From Aquisediminimonas sp031376385 (GTDB taxonomy: Bacteria; Pseudomonadota; Alphaproteobacteria; Sphingomonadales; Sphingomonadaceae), in assembly GCA_031376385.1 (NCBI GenBank), contig JANMDQ010000027.1, positions 1 to 64,000 on the forward strand: a DNA stretch of 64,000 nt, read 5' to 3'. Positions 60,670-64,000 of the stretch are shown here, piece by piece. Position 1 is the stretch's first letter. Each line of letters opens with the position of its first letter. A model generated the notes under the pieces. The model searched no databases. It was not told the DNA's origin and saw nothing but the letters and a program-made list of their open reading frames with translations. Made by a program: the position numbers and the translations under genes.

Positions 60670-62210
60670 ATGTTTATGCGGTTCAGGGGCTGGGCATCAG
60701 CATCGCGGGAGTGTCCCTCGTGCGCGACTTGTCCTTCACGATTGCGGCGGGTGAATGCGTGGCGTTGGTCGGCGAATCGGGGTCGGGCAAGAGCCTCACA
60801 TGCATGACGCCCTTTGGCCTTTCGGCGGGTATCGCGACTGGGTCTGTGATCCTCGACGGAGAGGAGCTTTGCGGGCGCAGCGAGGCGGATCTGCGCAAAA
60901 TGCGTGCGGCCAAGGCGGGATTTATATTTCAGCAGCCGCTCACAGCGCTTACCCCGCACCTCACCATTGGCCGGCAATTGGCTGAGGCCGCGATGCAGGC
61001 AGGCGCGGCCAAACCATCGCGCGCTGAACTCGCGGCGATGCTCGCTCGCGTTGGCTTGCCCGACCCCGACGAACGGCTAGACCAATTCCCTCACCGGCTT
61101 TCCGGAGGTCAGCGTCAGCGTGTCATGATTGCCGCAGCAATTGCACACGGCCCTAAACTGCTGATCGCAGACGAACCCACGACTGCGCTGGACGCCAGCC
61201 TGCGCAAAGGAATCATGACGTTGATTGACGATTTGCGACGCGAACAGGGCTTGGCTGTTCTCCTCGTCAGCCATGATTTGGTCAGTGTCCGGGGTCACGC
61301 CGATAAAATCATCGTCATGCGGAACGGGGAAATGGTGGAAGCTGCGGCAGCGCCTGTTCTGTTCGGCTCACCCAAGGCAGATTATACCAAAGCGCTGATT
61401 GATGCCGCCCCGCGCCTTGATGTCAAATTACTGCCTAAGCCAGAGCCAGGTGAAATATCACTGGAGGCGAAGGACATCCGTGTCAGCTTCCCACGCCCCG
61501 GTTGGCGGCGGGAGAAATTTCACGCCGTGGACGGGGCAAGCCTGACCATATGCGCTGGCGAAGCATTGGCGCTGGTGGGGGAATCGGGCTCCGGTAAATC
61601 AACGCTGGGCAGGGCGATTGCACGGTTGGGGCCTTGCGATGGCGGCCTAGTGATGTGGGCGGGAGACGCATTGCCCGAACGGACGAAGATGTCCAAAGCA
61701 CACCGCCGCTTGATCCAGCCCGTGTTTCAAGATCCCTTAGCCAGCCTTGATCCGCGATGGCGGGTAGGTGACATCATTGGCGAGCCGCTAAAACATCTTG
61801 ATCCCGAAGCAGATGCAGAACGCCTGATTGCAGAGGCTTTGGCAGACGTAGAGTTGCCACCTGAAATGGTGGACCGCACGCCGCGATCCTTATCCGGCGG
61901 TCAGGCGCAGCGCGTGGCGATTGCAAGGGCTCTGATCGCCAAACCCAAAATGCTTTTGCTCGATGAGGCGACTTCGGCCTTGGATGTGCTTGTGGCAGCG
62001 CAGATTGTCGCGCTGTTTCAGCGGCTACAAAAGGAGCGCGGACTTGCGCTGCTGGTCATTACCCACGATCTGGCGCTGGCGCGACTGCTATGTCACCGGA
62101 TTGCAGTGCTGGATCAGGGGGAAATCGTGGAACAAGGAGAGGCGGAGGCCTTGATTTCGGCCCCCGCCCATCCGGTCACGCGCAGACTGGTCGCTGCATC
62201 TGCGGCGTGA
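60666..62210 (+). CDS. fused dual ATPase of a peptide-type ABC transporter
   Basis: A 514-residue protein with two full ABC domains, equivalent to DppD plus DppF in one chain. Walker A GESGSGKS occurs twice (near residues 38 and 307); signatures are LSGGQRQRV and LSGGQAQRV; Walker B segments are LLIADEPTTALD and LLLDEATSALD. It starts with GTG overlapping the upstream stop. Together with the two permeases it makes a complete membrane importer core lacking only the binding protein. Confidence 0.93.
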   Translation: MNVYAVQGLGISIAGVSLVRDLSFTIAAGECVALVGESGSGKSLTCMTPFGLSAGIATGSVILDGEELCGRSEADLRKMRAAKAGFIFQQPLTALTPHLTIGRQLAEAAMQAGAAKPSRAELAAMLARVGLPDPDERLDQFPHRLSGGQRQRVMIAAAIAHGPKLLIADEPTTALDASLRKGIMTLIDDLRREQGLAVLLVSHDLVSVRGHADKIIVMRNGEMVEAAAAPVLFGSPKADYTKALIDAAPRLDVKLLPKPEPGEISLEAKDIRVSFPRPGWRREKFHAVDGASLTICAGEALALVGESGSGKSTLGRAIARLGPCDGGLVMWAGDALPERTKMSKAHRRLIQPVFQDPLASLDPRWRVGDIIGEPLKHLDPEADAERLIAEALADVELPPEMVDRTPRSLSGGQAQRVAIARALIAKPKMLLLDEATSALDVLVAAQIVALFQRLQKERGLALLVITHDLALARLLCHRIAVLDQGEIVEQGEAEALISAPAHPVTRRLVAASAA

Positions 62211-62221
62211 CCAGTGCAGGA

Positions 62222-62998
62222 TCAGAATGCCACGCCGAGCGACGCGACGATTCCGCCCTTGTAAATGTCCTTACCCGATGGGCTTGGAATGCGAGGTGCA
62301 CTGGTATCAACATAGCTGATGCCCAGCGTGACCGGCCCAGTCGTGTAGCTCGCGCCCAAGGACCAATCCGTGTATTTGATGCCGCCGGACAGGAAGCTGC
62401 GCGTAAATGTCCGGCCAATGGCTGCGGTCAGACTAAGCTTGGTATCAGGAATGGTGCCGGACAGGCTGAAATTGCCGTAGAAATTGTCTTCCTTTGGCGC
62501 GACAGCATAGGCCAGCGCCTTTTGCTTGGGCGCAAAGTTCACCGCAAGCTTGGCTGTGACGGGGCCGACGCCCTGCGCGACGCTGCCGTAAAATTCGAGG
62601 AAGTCTGAATTATATCCAGGGGTAATTTTCGACGAGCCCGGATAGTAATAATAGAGACCGCCGACATCAACGGTTGTGCTGCCAAATGTCTTTTTGAAGC
62701 CTGCGATGATATCAATTTCCTGATCACCGCCTGCGGCGACATAGTCGTCTACGGTTGAGCCCCAGATACTGGCGTAAAGGCCTGTTTCATGGGTGACAGT
62801 AATCGACCCCTGAACCGCGAAATCCTTGTCAGTCTGAGAAATACCGCGGAAACGGTAATCAGAGACGAGCGTGACGCCACCGGAAACAGTGACGGCCTTG
62901 GACTCTTCTTCTTGAGCCAAAGCTGGGGTTGCCATCAAGGCAAGGGAGAGGCCCAAAATGGAGCCAAAGCCCCGCACTGGGTTAAAGGACGTGCGCAT
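62222..62998 (-). CDS. TorF-family putative porin
   Basis: A 258-residue outer membrane beta-barrel. After the signal peptide (LGLSLALMATPALAQ) the mature part starts VSGGVTLVSDYRFRGISQTDKDFAVQGS, the TorF/TIGR02001 hallmark, and ends on the barrel strand GGIVASLGVAF. The family is common in alphaproteobacteria; its solute is unknown. AGGGGAA precedes the ATG. Confidence 0.9.
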   Translation of the reverse strand: MRTSFNPVRGFGSILGLSLALMATPALAQEEESKAVTVSGGVTLVSDYRFRGISQTDKDFAVQGSITVTHETGLYASIWGSTVDDYVAAGGDQEIDIIAGFKKTFGSTTVDVGGLYYYYPGSSKITPGYNSDFLEFYGSVAQGVGPVTAKLAVNFAPKQKALAYAVAPKEDNFYGNFSLSGTIPDTKLSLTAAIGRTFTRSFLSGGIKYTDWSLGASYTTGPVTLGISYVDTSAPRIPSPSGKDIYKGGIVASLGVAF

Positions 62999-63201
62999 AA
63001 AATTCCCCTTTTGGGTTGGTGTTGCGTCGTCCCACCTGCGTTGCCGTCCTTGACCTCATTTTCGGGCCCAATATCCAGCGAACATCAATCCATTGCCGCG
63101 AATTGGTGCATCGCACAACAAAGAAAATCTTTGTAAACTCTGTTTGATTATAAACTGTTGCGGAGATGCAACATGATGACGAGAAGGTTTGGGCCCTAAC
63201 C

Positions 63202-63582
63202 CTAGATCGTTTGTGTGGATGTATCTGTACTCCGTCTCAACCCACCATCCTCAACCACGCGGTAAAAACAACTCACTTCCCCAGTGTGGCATGCTGGCCC
63301 GCGCGGCTTGCAGCGTAGCCAGACTGCGTCTTGATCGCAGTCGATCCGCACGTCCACGACGTCCAGCACATGACCAGAAGTTTCGCCCTTTTTCCAGAGC
63401 TGTGCGCGGGAGCGGGACCAGAAGTGAGCCTCCTTGGTTTCTAACGTCAGGCGCAGAGCCTCTGCGTCCATGTGGGCGACCATCAGCACATCGCCACTCT
63501 CTGCGTCTGTCATCACAGCCGTAATTAATCCCGAAGCATCCCATTTAGGGTTCAACTGCGTCCCTGTTTCTTGGATATTCAT
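63202..63582 (-). CDS. hisI: phosphoribosyl-AMP cyclohydrolase
   Basis: HisI opens the adenine ring of PR-AMP, step three of histidine synthesis. The 126-residue single-domain product shows VLMVAHMDAEALRLT, EAHFWSRSRAQLWKKGETSGH, the Mg-binding DCDQDAVWLRC and the zinc Cys in ACHTGEVSCFYR. No HisE domain is fused, as usual in alphaproteobacteria. It stands alone. Confidence 0.96.
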   Translation of the reverse strand: MNIQETGTQLNPKWDASGLITAVMTDAESGDVLMVAHMDAEALRLTLETKEAHFWSRSRAQLWKKGETSGHVLDVVDVRIDCDQDAVWLRCKPRGPACHTGEVSCFYRVVEDGGLRRSTDTSTQTI

Positions 63583-63685
63583 TCACTTTTCCTGATCGCG
63601 TGGGAGACAAAGCCGATATCCCCTTCTATAAGCCAACCTGTCTTTGAATAGAACCATCAGCGCACGACGACAATAAAGGTCCGCC

Positions 63686-64000
63686 ATGTTCACCACTCAT
63701 CCGTTCGACGATGATAAGCTGCATGAAGAATGCGGCGTTTTTGGGGTTTGGGGTTCTGACCCCGCCTCCGCCGTTGTCGCGCTGGGCCTACACGCCTTGC
63801 AACATCGGGGCCAGGAAGCAGCGGGAATAACCAGCTTTGACGGTGCTAATTTCCATTCTGTGCGAGCCATGGGCCATGTCGCGGGCAATTTTGATAGCGA
63901 CGCCGCGATTAGCAGCTTGCCCGGCGCGACGGCGTGCGGCCATGTTCGTTATTCGACAACTGGCGAAGCTTCGATGCGTAACATTCAGCCGCTCTTCGCT
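63686..64000 (+). CDS. purF: amidophosphoribosyltransferase, 5' part only
   Basis: PurF makes phosphoribosylamine from PRPP and glutamine, the first step of purine synthesis. The visible 105 residues are the start of the glutamine amidotransferase domain. EECGVFGVWG contains the nucleophile Cys that becomes the N-terminus after removal of the short propeptide. LHALQHRGQEAAGI and GHVRYSTTG follow. The gene runs off the right edge. Confidence 0.95.
   Translation, partial: MFTTHPFDDDKLHEECGVFGVWGSDPASAVVALGLHALQHRGQEAAGITSFDGANFHSVRAMGHVAGNFDSDAAISSLPGATACGHVRYSTTGEASMRNIQPLFA

Overview
The window looks like a chromosomal segment of an alphaproteobacterium of the order Sphingomonadales. The evidence is the gene content and order: rne next to an N-acetylmuramoyl-alanine amidase, then mrcA-prfB; a YfgM-like gene followed by bamB and der; an NDUFA12-like gene beside a DUF2155 gene; thyA-folA-ribF-ileS-lspA-DUF3035; a TorF-type porin; and a PII gene driving glnA from a sigma-54-like promoter. 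Base composition is moderately GC-rich. Most of the DNA is housekeeping, packed into short operons with 4-base stop/start overlaps. No rRNA operon, prophage or CRISPR array was seen. The left edge cuts rlmE and the right edge cuts purF.

Layout. 1-6.6 kb: rlmE-ppx, a tRNA-Gln(CUG), a DUF2459 gene, ndk-aat, then leftward DUF2155, NDUFA12, DUF192, double cold-shock and recX genes. 6.8-12.9 kb: a membrane acyltransferase, guaA, a large glycine-rich secreted protein and a zinc-free MDR oxidoreductase. 13-16.7 kb: two PIN-toxin modules enclosing a small accessory cluster (ArsC-like, YdjM-like, RidA-like, glycerophosphodiesterase). 16.7-21.2 kb: panB, YfgM-like, bamB, der. 21.2-24.7 kb: a degenerate Hpt-like protein, a MITE-like element, a CinA-like protein and two poorly characterised secreted proteins. 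25-33.8 kb: map, an AbgT transporter, PII, glutamine synthetase, a secreted M20 peptidase and a TonB-dependent receptor, suggesting a link to glutamate or amino-acid-conjugate use. 34-43.4 kb: aldehyde dehydrogenase, purT, DsbA-like, BepA-like protease, rne, amidase. 43.4-45.2 kb: a composite mobile island. 45.2-51.9 kb: antiporter, mrcA, prfB, a lipoprotein methyltransferase, a RadC-like protein. 52-62.2 kb: thyA-folA-ribF-ileS-lspA-DUF3035 and a dipeptide-type ABC transporter. 62.2-64 kb: TorF, hisI, purF.

The most striking feature is repeat biology. At least four families of imperfect palindromic repeats lie between genes, and three of them also sit inside the ileS reading frame, apparently translated as extra segments of isoleucyl-tRNA synthetase. 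A separate island next to the amidase gene holds a REP-associated tyrosine transposase (RAYT), an unrecognised cargo gene, an IS110 fragment and repeated copies of a GTGTCCCCGGAA motif in both orientations. A diverged copy of the amidase 3' end lies at its far edge.

Other leads are a 25-bp motif built on TGTCA half-sites 11 bp apart, found upstream of map, mrcA and an aldehyde dehydrogenase gene; a Pho-box-like site before the glycerophosphodiesterase; a possible leaderless toxin-antitoxin transcript with twin palindromes; and an Hpt-like protein whose expected phospho-acceptor His appears to be Asp. All function calls come from reading motifs by eye; no database search was run.
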